Positions 1 through 8,381 of a stretch of DNA of 64,000 bases are shown piece after piece. The notes under the pieces were generated by a model. The model did no database searches and was not told the origin of the DNA. It saw only the letters and a program-made list of their open reading frames with translations. Numbering within the stretch: position 1 is the stretch's first letter; each line of letters opens with the position of its first letter. This DNA comes from Actinomycetales bacterium (GTDB lineage: Bacteria; Actinomycetota; Actinomycetes; Actinomycetales; Microbacteriaceae): assembly GCA_015654475.1 (NCBI GenBank), contig JAATGV010000009.1:56714-120713 (forward strand). Direction: 5' to 3'. The translations under genes were made by a program, and so were the position numbers.

Positions 1-1
1 C

Positions 2-136
2 CAGACAGGGGCATACATCGTTCCGCTGTTCGCCGACGCTGTCATTGGGTTGTCAGATTCAGTGACCGGCACCGCATCGTACCCGAACTCCGATGGAGCC
101 TTCGGATACAATTTCCGGATCTTGTCGATCAGCTAG
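2..136 (+). CDS. Peptide/oligosaccharide ABC transporter substrate-binding protein, C-terminal fragment
   Basis: The open frame from base 2 ends at TAG 134-136 and encodes about 44 residues ending NFRILSIS. The stretch QTGAYIVPLFADAVIGLSDS followed by a small aromatic-rich tail resembles the extreme C-terminus of family 5 extracellular solute-binding proteins (SBP_bac_5), whose mature part binds peptides or oligosaccharides outside the membrane. The gene runs off the left edge, so its signal peptide cannot be seen. A permease gene starts about 50 bases downstream on the same strand, giving the usual order binding protein - permease - permease - ATPase. The assignment rests on this context and the short tail only. 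Confidence 0.6.
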   Translation, partial: QTGAYIVPLFADAVIGLSDSVTGTASYPNSDGAFGYNFRILSIS

Positions 137-186
137 TTCCGCACTACATACAAGATAGTTCCCAGCAACACATGGTGAGGGAGAGC

Positions 187-1161
187 ATGCGCAGGCAGTA
201 TTCAAGCCCGGTGACCAGGATGGTTCTTACACGGATCGCCCTCGGAATCGGAATGCTTCTCCTGCTCTCCCTCATCGTGTTCACTGCCACCCACGCGCTT
301 CCTGGGGACATCGCGCGAACCATGCTCGGGCAGACCGCCACCGACGAACAAGTCTCTGCCTTACGCTCCCAGCTCGGGCTCGATCGGCCACTGATCGTCC
401 AATACGTCGACTGGCTCGGCGGGCTGTTCGTCGGCAACTTCGGCACTTCCCTCGCATCCGGAACCCCGGTATCCCAGCTCCTCGCCGTTCTGCTCGGCAA
501 CACGGCAACCCTCGTACTTATCGCCGGTGCGATCACGATTCCCCTCGGCATCCTGCTCGGAACCGTCGCGGCCCGCCGACCCGGCAGCGCGTGGGATGTC
601 GCAATATCGGGAACGATGCAAACGATCCTCGCACTCCCCGAATTCGTCGTCGGCATCCTGCTCGTCACAGTCTTCGCCGGAAAATTCCTTCGCCTTGTCC
701 CTCCCACATCGCCGCTCGACCCCCGAATGTCAGCAATAGAGCAGCCCGCCCTGCTCATCCTGCCCGTAGCGACAATGGTGCTCATTGCCGTGCCCCACTT
801 GGCCGAATCAGTCAAGACACTCGTCAGAGACCAGTTCGCCATGGGATACACCCTCACAGCACGCCTCGCGGGAATCTCCGAGCCGCGGATACTTTCCCGC
901 TACGCCCTGCCAAACACCACAGGCCCTGTGGCTCAAGTGGTCGCCATCACTATCAACTACCTTCTCGGTGGTGCCGTAGCCGTCGAGACCGTCTTTTCCT
1001 TTCCCGGCATAGGATCCGAACTCGTTGCAGCAGTCAGTGGCCGAGACTTCACCGTGGTGCAAGTCATCACCATGGGAATCGCCACAGTCATGTTCGTTGT
1101 CTTCACGCTTGCCGACATCCTCGGAATCCTCGCCAACCCGAAGCTCAGGAATCGAATATGA
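187..1161 (+). CDS. Opp/Dpp-type ABC transporter permease (DppB-like)
   Basis: Integral membrane permease of the oligopeptide/nickel family (BPD_transp_1). It has a first membrane helix near the N-terminus (GIGMLLLLSLIVF), the periplasmic-loop signature ALPGDIARTMLG, the family motif LGLDRPLIVQYVDWLGGLFVGNFG in shortened form around residues 65-90, and the conserved C-terminal FSFPGIGSELV. About 324 residues is normal for the family. I prefer the ATG at 187 to the one at 172 because GAGGGAGA lies 5-9 bases before it. The stop overlaps the start of the next permease by ATGA, so the two are translationally coupled. Such transporters carry peptides but also plant oligosaccharides. The carbohydrate genes next door make an oligosaccharide plausible here. 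Confidence 0.9.
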   Translation: MRRQYSSPVTRMVLTRIALGIGMLLLLSLIVFTATHALPGDIARTMLGQTATDEQVSALRSQLGLDRPLIVQYVDWLGGLFVGNFGTSLASGTPVSQLLAVLLGNTATLVLIAGAITIPLGILLGTVAARRPGSAWDVAISGTMQTILALPEFVVGILLVTVFAGKFLRLVPPTSPLDPRMSAIEQPALLILPVATMVLIAVPHLAESVKTLVRDQFAMGYTLTARLAGISEPRILSRYALPNTTGPVAQVVAITINYLLGGAVAVETVFSFPGIGSELVAAVSGRDFTVVQVITMGIATVMFVVFTLADILGILANPKLRNRI

Positions 1162-2048
1162 CCAACCAATCGCTCCCAGTCGACGATCCATCGACAACGC
1201 GTGAGGCCGCCATCCACGACCGCATGCAAGACTCCCTCAGGCGGCTGCTGCGCGCCGACCCGCGCGCATGGATCGGAGGCATTGCAGTCGCCGGAATCGC
1301 ACTGCTGGCCCTCGTTGGACCACTACTCGTCACAACAGACCCAGAAGAATACGTTGCGCGAGTCTACTCAGGCCCCTCAGCAACACTTCCCCTCGGAGCC
1401 GACGTGCTCGGACGAGACGTGCTGAGCCGGCTACTGGTCGGTGGTCAGCTTTTCCTCTTCGAGGGGATCACGGCTGCCATATTCGGCGTCGGGATCGGCG
1501 TCGTGGTCGGAATGTTGCTTGGAACAAACCGAGGAAGAGCGGTGTCGGTTCTGCGATTCGCCACGGACACCGTGATGCTGATCCCCCAGATCCTGCTAGT
1601 GCTGCTCATCATCACGGCCTTCGGTGCCAGCCCCCTCACGCTCATCGTGGCGGTCGCGGCGGCCCAGATCCTGTACACGGCACGAGTAATCAGCGCGGCG
1701 ACGCAGTCCGTGACCAGCGAAGACTACTACCTCGCCGCACAAGCGCTTGGCCTCTCACGCGGCTCACTCATCTTCCGAGAAGTCTTCCCCAACATCATCG
1801 GCGTGGTTCTTGTCGAGTTCGGCGTTCGCCTCTCTGTCTGCTTCGTCGCGCTCGCATCGCTCAGCTACCTCGGCTTCAGCGGATCCGGGGCGGCATGGGG
1901 CAGCATGATCCACGAAAATCAGGGCGGGATTCCCCTCCAACCTTTCGCCGCGCTCGCGCCCGTGGCCGCCATCGGAATCTTTCTCCTCGGAATGAACATG
2001 CTCCGCGACTCGCTCGCACGAGCCCTAGCGCGACGGACAGCACAATGA
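1158..2048 (+). CDS. Opp/Dpp-type ABC transporter permease (DppC-like)
   Basis: Second membrane subunit of the transporter, 296 residues. The N-terminal cytoplasmic segment is followed by a helix (WIGGIAVAGIALLALVGPLL), then the DppC hallmark PLGADVLGRDVLSRLLVGG, which contains the canonical GTDxxGRD-like loop. A C-terminal ATPase-contact loop includes AAQALGLSRGSLIFREVFPN. The last helices end in LGMNMLRDSLARAL, matching the usual family ending (LGDxLRDxLDP) in a shortened form. The start ATG overlaps the preceding stop (ATGA), and the stop in turn overlaps the ATPase start (ATGA at 2045), so all three genes are read as a coupled unit. Confidence 0.9.
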   Translation: MTNQSLPVDDPSTTREAAIHDRMQDSLRRLLRADPRAWIGGIAVAGIALLALVGPLLVTTDPEEYVARVYSGPSATLPLGADVLGRDVLSRLLVGGQLFLFEGITAAIFGVGIGVVVGMLLGTNRGRAVSVLRFATDTVMLIPQILLVLLIITAFGASPLTLIVAVAAAQILYTARVISAATQSVTSEDYYLAAQALGLSRGSLIFREVFPNIIGVVLVEFGVRLSVCFVALASLSYLGFSGSGAAWGSMIHENQGGIPLQPFAALAPVAAIGIFLLGMNMLRDSLARALARRTAQ

Positions 2049-3649
2049 GCACTGCACAGATCAGCAACCTCAGCATCGGGATCGGCGTATCAGACACGCT
2101 TATCATCGACGATGCGTCGCTCAGCATTGAGCCAGGAGAAATCATCGGCCTCGTCGGCGAGACCGGAAGCGGGAAAAGCACAATAGGCCTCTCGCTGCTC
2201 GGCTACCTTTCTCCTGGCCTCAGCCCGAAAGATGGGGTCGTCCGCGTAGGAGAGGAGGAGACGATCAATGCTGAAGCGTCGATCGGACCAGCGCAACTCA
2301 GGGCGCTACGGGGAAAAGTCGTCAGCTATGTGCCCCAAGACCCGGGCCCGTCCCTGAATCCCCGGTTTCGGCTCGAACGCACCTTCCTGGAACATATGCG
2401 CGCACACAACGAACATGACGAACTGGTTGTCGTCGAACGCAGACGAAAGCTCTTCGAGGCCGTCGGGCTGCCAACTGACACTGAGTTTGCGAAACGTTTC
2501 CCCCATGAGCTAAGCGGGGGCCAACAGCAACGTGTTGCCATCGCCCTTGCATTCGCCCACAGCCCATCGCTCGTCGTGATGGATGAACCGACGACGGGCC
2601 TCGACGCGGCAACGAAGAACCTTGTCGTCGCCCTCATCCACGACCTGGCGCGCACTCATAACGCAGGAATCATCTTCATTTCGCACGACCTCGAACTGCT
2701 CATCCGTGCAACAAACCGGCTCGTCGTCCTCTACCACGGCCGCATCGTCGAAAACATCGCCTCCGCTTCCGTCGAATCCGCCGCGAAACACCCATACACT
2801 CAGCGCCTAGTCCGCTCGCTCACACACACAACCGCATTGACGCCGATAGCAGAAACCGAAACTACACCAGTCTTGGCCACGCGCGAGCTCAGCGTCTCAT
2901 ACGGAAAAAAGGAGGTCGTCCAATCCGTTTCGCTCGCCATCGCTCCCGGCGAGACTCTCGGAATCGTCGGCGAATCTGGAAGTGGAAAGACCACGCTCGC
3001 CAGAGCAATCGCAGGACTTCACCCCCAGCACACTGGCACCATGACCTTCGCCGGCGACATCGTCAACCCGGCCGTGGCGAGACGTACAGCCGAACAACGC
3101 CAAAAAATCCAATACGTCTTCCAAAACCCGTGGAGCGCACTCAACCCGCGGCGCACAGTTGGAGCCTCGGCAGCGCTCGCCGCACGGCGGCTCCTCGGCG
3201 TCACACGTTCAGAAGCGCAAGAACGCACCATCGCCGCCTTTCAGGCCGTGGGCCTGCGCTCAGACCATGCAGACGCCTTCCCGCAACGCCTCAGCGGGGG
3301 ACAACGCCAACGCGCTGCGCTCGCGCGTGCGCTCGTCTCCGAACCGACACTCCTCATCTGCGACGAGGTCACCAGTTCTCTCGACCTCACGGTGCAGGCG
3401 GAGATCGTCGACCTTTTGCGCAGTCTTCAAGAGAGCCGCAAACTAGCGATGCTCTTCATCACCCATGATCTCAACCTTGCGGCCTCCATCGCCCACCGCT
3501 CCCTCGTGCTTTATCAAGGAGAAGTAGTCGAAGAAGGGCCGAGCAGGCAAGTGCTGACCGCGCCAAGTCACCCCTACACGATCGGGCTCGTCGCACACGG
3601 CAACGCGGGCCGCGCAAGCTTCCTCGAATCGGATCGTTCGGTGTCCTGA
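2045..3649 (+). CDS. Fused two-domain ABC transporter ATPase (OppD-OppF-like)
   Basis: A 534-residue cytoplasmic ATPase carrying two complete nucleotide-binding domains in one chain. Domain 1 has Walker [10 protein letters not shown], signature LSGGQQQR and Walker [12 protein letters not shown]. Domain 2, beginning near residue 280, has [17 protein letters not shown] and [12 protein letters not shown]. All ATP-binding and signature motifs look intact. Each half ends with the Opp-type HPYT motif. Fusion of the OppD and OppF halves is known in several bacterial oligopeptide/oligosaccharide systems. It energises the two permeases directly upstream and is coupled to the second by ATGA. The other Opp-type system in this window (32773-37922) keeps the two ATPases separate, so the two are not a recent local duplication. 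Confidence 0.92.
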   Translation: MSTAQISNLSIGIGVSDTLIIDDASLSIEPGEIIGLVGETGSGKSTIGLSLLGYLSPGLSPKDGVVRVGEEETINAEASIGPAQLRALRGKVVSYVPQDPGPSLNPRFRLERTFLEHMRAHNEHDELVVVERRRKLFEAVGLPTDTEFAKRFPHELSGGQQQRVAIALAFAHSPSLVVMDEPTTGLDAATKNLVVALIHDLARTHNAGIIFISHDLELLIRATNRLVVLYHGRIVENIASASVESAAKHPYTQRLVRSLTHTTALTPIAETETTPVLATRELSVSYGKKEVVQSVSLAIAPGETLGIVGESGSGKTTLARAIAGLHPQHTGTMTFAGDIVNPAVARRTAEQRQKIQYVFQNPWSALNPRRTVGASAALAARRLLGVTRSEAQERTIAAFQAVGLRSDHADAFPQRLSGGQRQRAALARALVSEPTLLICDEVTSSLDLTVQAEIVDLLRSLQESRKLAMLFITHDLNLAASIAHRSLVLYQGEVVEEGPSRQVLTAPSHPYTIGLVAHGNAGRASFLESDRSVS

Positions 3650-3680
3650 CTAAAGCACACGTCGGCAGCAGCGGATGAAC

Positions 3681-4685
3681 CTACCTACGGAACGCGCTCG
3701 AGTCACGAATTTTCAGCTCAGGAGAAAACTCAATCTGCCGGGCACGTTTACTCGTGCCCACGAGCAAATCGGCGGCAGACCAACCGATGTCATACTTCGG
3801 TTGGGAAACAGAGCTCAGAGGCGTCATCAACTCAGAGGCCAAAGAGATATCGTCAAATCCGATTACCGCCATGTCCTCGGGGATCCTCAGGCTCCTGCGC
3901 CGCAGCCCGCGCATCACGCCCATTGCTACAACGTCATTCATGGCGAATACTGCGGTTGGAGGCTCACCGCCTTCATCAAGAATAGCCTCGATGGCTGTCA
4001 TGCCATCGACCGACTCGAGCCCGGCAAGATGCACAACCCTGAGTATCTCATCGGGGTCATAGCCGAAATCCACCACCGCGGCCCGCGCACCGCTCTCACG
4101 ATCACGGCACTGTTTGACGGAGAGGGGGCCATTGAAAAAGACAATGCGACGGTGCCCCTGCTCCAACAGGTGCCCTACTGCAAGTCGTGCGCCCCGCTCA
4201 TCGTCAACCGAAACAGCCGAGATTGTGGGATCAGGGCTGACGCTATCGACCAGGACAACAGGAATTCCTCGATCACGAACCTCAAGAATGCGTTCAAACG
4301 AGGAGGGCTGGGAGGGCACGACAAGGAGGCCAGCGACCTGTCTCTCGATGAGCTGTTTAAGCGATCGCTCCTCTCTTTTGGCATCGGCGTTGGACGTGCT
4401 TAACAAGAGGGAGAGCCCCGCGTCGAGAAGCCGGTCCTCGACGCCCTGAGCCATTTCAGTAAAGAACGGGTTCCTGAGATTGAGAACAACAAGTCCGATC
4501 ACGCGGCTGTCACCAGCGCGCAGATCACGCGCGGCGCCGCTTCGCACAAAACCAAGACTGTGAATCGCCTTGTCCACTTTGTGTCGCGTTGACTCAGCGA
4601 CGAGATGCGGGCGATTCAGCACGTTGGAAACTGTGCCGACTGACACGCCCGCTGCGTTGGCAACGTCCCGAATGGTCGATGGCAT
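3681..4685 (-). CDS. LacI-family transcriptional regulator
   Basis: A 334-residue sugar-responsive repressor. The N-terminus MPSTIRDVANAAGVSVGTVS is a textbook LacI helix-turn-helix, followed by the hinge-helix region (NVLNRPHLVAESTR) and a periplasmic-binding-protein-like effector core. That core includes VIGLVVLNLRNPFF, EQGHRRIVFF, AMNDVVAMGVMRGL and the VIGFDDI motif near residue 275. It lies downstream of the SGNH esterase and GH112 genes on the same strand with a 145-bp gap, and converges on the Opp-type transporter. It is the natural candidate to bind the three LacI-style palindromes in the divergent promoter at 8173-8304. The effector is unknown; a galactoside is the simplest guess from the neighbours. 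Confidence 0.93.
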   Translation of the reverse strand: MPSTIRDVANAAGVSVGTVSNVLNRPHLVAESTRHKVDKAIHSLGFVRSGAARDLRAGDSRVIGLVVLNLRNPFFTEMAQGVEDRLLDAGLSLLLSTSNADAKREERSLKQLIERQVAGLLVVPSQPSSFERILEVRDRGIPVVLVDSVSPDPTISAVSVDDERGARLAVGHLLEQGHRRIVFFNGPLSVKQCRDRESGARAAVVDFGYDPDEILRVVHLAGLESVDGMTAIEAILDEGGEPPTAVFAMNDVVAMGVMRGLRRRSLRIPEDMAVIGFDDISLASELMTPLSSVSQPKYDIGWSAADLLVGTSKRARQIEFSPELKIRDSSAFRR

Positions 4686-4830
4686 AGGTGCAACCTACCT
4701 TCCGAGTCCGTAGCGCGAGTCAATCGTCGTATGCATGTAAGCGCGCACCATGACAAAGTACCTCAGCATACTCCGCCCCGAGCTTGAGCGGCGTTCGCTG
4801 CCGCAACAGAGCGGATGCCCTAACGGCGAG

Positions 4831-5991
4831 TTATACATGTTCACCGAGTTTCGCCGATAAAACGGCAGAAAAACGCTGCGCAATCACCCTGTGCGCACCA
4901 GGCCCCGGATGAATGTTGTCAGCGAGAGGAAACAGCTCCTCGTCGGCGGGGCCGAACAAATCCAGCCCTGATATTAGCTGCACTTGTTCCTGCCGACGTA
5001 CCGCAACGGCATCGGCCATGAGTCTTCGGATGTCCGACAATGAGAGTCTGCCAGTAGCGGTACTCGAGTCGGCAGGAGTCGCGATGAAGCGCGGCTCGGA
5101 CGAGTCAGGATCGAGCAGAGTGGGACCAGGAGAATGCTCGATGATTGGACAGAAGAGAGGTGTGACGAGAAGCACCGGCGTGCCCGGGTGGCCTCGCGTC
5201 ACGATGTCAAGGAACTCGTGCAACGCGGGAGTGAATGTACGAGAAGTAAAGCAATCGTTATTGACGACATTGATGCCGACTTTGATAGAGATAATGTCGG
5301 CCGGATGCTCGGCGATGGTATGTGCAGCGAATGCATCAAGCACAGCGTTGCCCGATAATCCAATGAGGGTGAGCCTCGCATCGGCGGCCTGGGCAGCGAG
5401 TACAGGCCAGCTCTGAGTAGGGAGACCCGCAGATGCCCCATGGCTGATGGAACTGCCGTAGTGCGACCAACGAGCGGTATTGCGTTGTTCTAGAGGGCGA
5501 ATCTCCGCGTCGGCCGCAAGCATACGGATCCGTGCAATCTCGTCATACGGCAGCCACAACGCAACCTCTTTGTCCCCCTCGGCAAGCTCGTGAAATGCAA
5601 TAGTCGAGGTTTTGGCACTGCCCTCTGCTGTGCGCCCTGACCGTGGTTCGAGTTCGATCCGACCCGCCGCAGAAGCGCGGGCCCGAGCGACAACCATACC
5701 GTTGACTGACAGTTCATATGGAGAAGTTTGCTCGATACGTTGCCCCACAATCATGGTTCGCAAAGTGTCGACTACCAGGGTAACGTCACGCGCCGACGTG
5801 CGGAACGCGATCTTCACGCCGGAAGGCTGTTGCTCAACCAGATGCACGAATCCGGTCGGAAAATGGAATGCCCATCGCTGGTCGAGACGATGAATCAGCA
5901 AAGCCCCATCGCGCACCTCGGTGCTTATCGCCCCCTCGATAAGAGGAGCCACCTCTGAAGCAGAGAGCTCAAATGTCTTCACTGCATCCAC
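4831..5991 (-). CDS. SGNH/GDSL-family esterase (probable carbohydrate O-acyl esterase)
   Basis: A 386-residue protein with an N-terminal beta-rich domain (about residues 1-165) and a C-terminal SGNH hydrolase domain. The SGNH blocks are visible: block I YGSSISHG with candidate nucleophile Ser181, block II Gly in GLSGNAVLD, block III GIN at 240-241, and block V DNIH with Asp358 and His361. The first block reads GSS instead of GDS, which is tolerated in many carbohydrate esterases. No signal peptide is seen, so it probably acts in the cytosol on imported material. Its start overlaps the end of the GH112 gene by 13 bases, so the two are co-translated. Removal of acetyl or other acyl groups from a galactoside before phosphorolysis is the inferred role. 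Confidence 0.8.
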   Translation of the reverse strand: MDAVKTFELSASEVAPLIEGAISTEVRDGALLIHRLDQRWAFHFPTGFVHLVEQQPSGVKIAFRTSARDVTLVVDTLRTMIVGQRIEQTSPYELSVNGMVVARARASAAGRIELEPRSGRTAEGSAKTSTIAFHELAEGDKEVALWLPYDEIARIRMLAADAEIRPLEQRNTARWSHYGSSISHGASAGLPTQSWPVLAAQAADARLTLIGLSGNAVLDAFAAHTIAEHPADIISIKVGINVVNNDCFTSRTFTPALHEFLDIVTRGHPGTPVLLVTPLFCPIIEHSPGPTLLDPDSSEPRFIATPADSSTATGRLSLSDIRRLMADAVAVRRQEQVQLISGLDLFGPADEELFPLADNIHPGPGAHRVIAQRFSAVLSAKLGEHV

Positions 5992-8204
5992 CCCTCCCGA
6001 TTGATGGCGAGTGCTTCAAGCTGGCCAGGCGCAAGCGCGACACGCGTGCTGCCGAGCGGCGCAACAACATCAGTAACAATGTCGTCTCCGGTGGAGTTGG
6101 CAACTAAAAGAATCGAAGAGTCGGCAAACTGAGCGACATCGACGGCCGGGTTGAGCGCCCATGGCAGCGTTCGCGGTGAGTTGGCAATCCAATGGATGGC
6201 ATTGCTCATCAAGCGAGCGTTGCCTGGCGTGTGTCGATAGCCCGAGAGATAGACCGCTCTGCCTTCTGAGGCAACCTCAGTAACTACGGTCGGGGTGCCA
6301 TTGTTCGCGGCGAGGACCGTCGCGCTATCTGAAGTGAGAAATACTCCGTTCAGCACCGGCAAGTCAACCGTGGCGCCTTGCGTGAGAATCGGATGTTCGT
6401 CACAAACGCGAAAACTCCGAGTGCCAAGGCATCGCCGGTCGCCACAGTCCTGATCCACGCCTAGCAAATCGAACAGTTGGAATGTGGTGAGGCCCGTCGT
6501 GAGGGCAGAAGGTTGCCGAATACCAAGTAAGCCTCCCCCAGAACGTACCCAGCTACGCACCGCTTCAACTGCATTCGGCATATTCCAGTCAGATCCCCCG
6601 CTCCATGCCGTACCGGCTTCACCCGCGTTGATCAGCACATCAATGCCGTCAAGCACACAGCCTTCAGCAATGTCGCGAATCGACACAAACGAGATATCGA
6701 ATGGGAGCCCTGCCAAAGACTCAAGAACGTGCGTCAACGTGAGGCCAGGGTGCTCATGCAGGTGCCCCGCCGTACTCCAGGAGCGCAAAGACCCCCAGCT
6801 AGTTACGACCGCGATGCGAATCGGTTCGACACTGACCCTGCTCTGTCGGTGCAGATCAGAAATGCTACGGTGCTGTTCGGCGATCGCCGCGACTTCCTCC
6901 TGAAAATCTGTGAACGGCTCGACGAGCGACAGATAGCCTCCTAGCCCTATGCGCTCGATGGGAGCGCGAAGTAGCGCACGCCTCGTAGTGCGCCAATATG
7001 CCGCCAGGTCAGCCGTCGGATCGCCCCCGGGCGCGAACGTCGGCTTTCCTTCAAGATCGACAGGAAACAAGTAGGGGTGAAGCCTGATCTCGTGTGTATC
7101 AACGTCCACGCCGGCACAGAGTCGCGACTCATAGGCCGAGAATACCGCCTTGATTATGCCGTCAAAGCCGATGTCGTCAAAGTGACCAGAGTACGGTTCG
7201 ATGCCTATCCATGAGTCATCGTAGAAGACGTACGCCTTTTTCCCATGGCGGTGCACAATGTCTACAAGTTGCGCACCGAGATCCCGGACGAATTCACCGA
7301 CAAAACGAATCCACTCCCGGTAAATCGGGCTTGGCGGGTTGTGACTCGTCGTATAACGACCACGGTTGACGAAATCCTCAGATGTGATCTGAAGCCCGGT
7401 CTGCTCTCTGAATAGCCGGAGAGCAAGCGGCGTAACCGTGAAGTCATATCCGCCCCAGTCAGTAAAGACGTGCTGGAGGCGGTCATCCGAGCCCCAGAAC
7501 CATGCGAAGTTGTAGAAAAGTGACGTAAATCGCACCACGGTAGTGGAGGGATGGTTGACGCACCAGTGCTCAAGCCATGTTCGAAGATGTGCAGCAACGT
7601 CCGGATAGCGCGGCTCGACGGCGAGAAGCCGCTCCCGATCTCCCCATTCGTTTGTGAGGTGGTTGTACATCGAAATCTCTTCCCAGACACGCGTAACCAG
7701 AAAGTTGACCGTGTAGACGTGTTGTTGGATCGCGCGAACGATCGTCACCGTCCCATCCTCGTTCAGCTGCCACTGTTCATGATCAACTTCTCGATTCGTG
7801 GTGCGGTCGAAAACTTGCCAGAACTCTTCGACGCCATCCCAATCGTTCAGACGAAATTGGTCGCGCGAGTAACCTGCGAGAAGATCCACAACGACGATCT
7901 CACTACTGGCAACTACCGGGAAGGACATGAGGAAGTTCTGTTGCAACTTGTCACGGTGCGCGTCCGCCCATGCGTTGTCTGCCCGGATCACGCATAGCGT
8001 CGAATACACCCCGTATCCAGAATCAAGAATCTCCGGTGAAAGCGCGGTACCGTCCGAATCCCGCACTACATCGGCACCCCACTTTTCTGCGAGCTTGAGC
8101 GTAAGTTCCTCGTACCCTGATTCGCCGGGAATGGTGAAGCCGCCTTTGGCCACGTTGTCCTCCGAACATGATTGAACCGTTTCAGTCAATATAGCATTCG
8201 ACAT
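5979..8204 (-). CDS. GH112 glycoside phosphorylase (1,3-beta-galactosyl-N-acetylhexosamine or galactosyl-rhamnose phosphorylase)
   Basis: A protein of about 741 residues that follows the bifidobacterial lacto-N-biose phosphorylase pattern from end to end: GGFTIPGES at the N-terminus, WGADVVRDSDGT, MYNHLTNEWGD, VVRFTSLFYNF, YVFYDDSWIGIEPY and a C-terminal beta domain. Asp330 in YDDSWIG aligns with the catalytic acid of GH112. The reaction cleaves a beta-galactoside with phosphate, giving alpha-galactose-1-phosphate plus an acceptor sugar. The family contains Gal-beta-1,3-HexNAc and Gal-beta-1,4-rhamnose phosphorylases. The YNFAWFWGSD stretch differs from the YQFTLLF of the bifidobacterial enzymes, so the acceptor is open. 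I use ATG 8204; GTG 8288 is in frame but would add 28 residues with no family counterpart and overlap the operator region. Confidence 0.88.
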   Translation of the reverse strand: MSNAILTETVQSCSEDNVAKGGFTIPGESGYEELTLKLAEKWGADVVRDSDGTALSPEILDSGYGVYSTLCVIRADNAWADAHRDKLQQNFLMSFPVVASSEIVVVDLLAGYSRDQFRLNDWDGVEEFWQVFDRTTNREVDHEQWQLNEDGTVTIVRAIQQHVYTVNFLVTRVWEEISMYNHLTNEWGDRERLLAVEPRYPDVAAHLRTWLEHWCVNHPSTTVVRFTSLFYNFAWFWGSDDRLQHVFTDWGGYDFTVTPLALRLFREQTGLQITSEDFVNRGRYTTSHNPPSPIYREWIRFVGEFVRDLGAQLVDIVHRHGKKAYVFYDDSWIGIEPYSGHFDDIGFDGIIKAVFSAYESRLCAGVDVDTHEIRLHPYLFPVDLEGKPTFAPGGDPTADLAAYWRTTRRALLRAPIERIGLGGYLSLVEPFTDFQEEVAAIAEQHRSISDLHRQSRVSVEPIRIAVVTSWGSLRSWSTAGHLHEHPGLTLTHVLESLAGLPFDISFVSIRDIAEGCVLDGIDVLINAGEAGTAWSGGSDWNMPNAVEAVRSWVRSGGGLLGIRQPSALTTGLTTFQLFDLLGVDQDCGDRRCLGTRSFRVCDEHPILTQGATVDLPVLNGVFLTSDSATVLAANNGTPTVVTEVASEGRAVYLSGYRHTPGNARLMSNAIHWIANSPRTLPWALNPAVDVAQFADSSILLVANSTGDDIVTDVVAPLGSTRVALAPGQLEALAINREGWMQ
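8173..8186. promoter_or_regulatory. Candidate LacI-type operator inside the 5' end of the GH112 gene
   Basis: TTGAACCGTTTCAG is an imperfect palindrome around a central CG (TGAACC against TGAAAC on the opposite strand, 5 of 6 matching). It falls in codons 7-11 of the phosphorylase gene, a typical place for a roadblock or looping site. It resembles the sites at 8262 and 8291. Confidence 0.4.
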
Positions 8205-8261
8205 GCCGCTACTTGGCCTGGATACCCCAATGTATGAGAAAAAATGGCTCTTATCCAGCGC

Positions 8262-8275
8262 ATGAAACGTTCCAT
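8262..8275. promoter_or_regulatory. Candidate LacI-type operator (best match)
   Basis: ATGAAACGTTCCAT is a palindrome with a central CG and 6 of 7 matching half-site positions, the general form of LacI/GalR-family operators. It lies in the divergent region between the GH112 gene (start 8204, minus) and the sugar-binding protein gene (start 8382, plus), so it can act on both transcripts. Confidence 0.55.
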
Positions 8276-8290
8276 CTTGACAAAACACGA

Positions 8291-8304
8291 TTGTAACGAT
8301 TCAA
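8291..8304. promoter_or_regulatory. Candidate LacI-type operator
   Basis: TTGTAACGATTCAA keeps the outer TTG/CAA arms and the central CG, with 5 of 7 half-site positions matching. Its centre is 29 bp from that of the 8262 site, close to three helical turns, which would put two repressor dimers on roughly the same face of the DNA. Confidence 0.45.
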
Positions 8305-8307
8305 TAT

Positions 8308-8332
8308 GATCATCGCAGTGAGGCGATCATCG
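8308..8332. promoter_or_regulatory. Direct repeat GATCATCG x2, possible AraC-type site
   Basis: GATCATCG occurs at 8308-8315 and again at 8325-8332, a 17-bp repeat period, just upstream of the binding-protein gene. AraC-family activators often bind direct repeats near the -35 region, and an AraC-family gene sits at the other end of this operon (12910-13809). The assignment is speculative. Confidence 0.25.
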
Positions 8333-8381
8333 AGGATCTCCTTCGCTGCACACCAGAGTGTTAAGCAAGGAGGCTTAGCTA

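Noticed and set aside
591..1157. Upstream part of a long plus-strand frame preceding the second permease
   Set aside because: It lies inside the first permease gene in another frame and is Arg/His/Pro-rich; the permease proper begins at the ATGA overlap, 1158.
8205..8288. Longer start of the GH112 gene at GTG 8288
   Set aside because: It would add 28 residues not found in the family and place the coding region across the best LacI-type operator; ATG 8204 matches the expected N-terminus.
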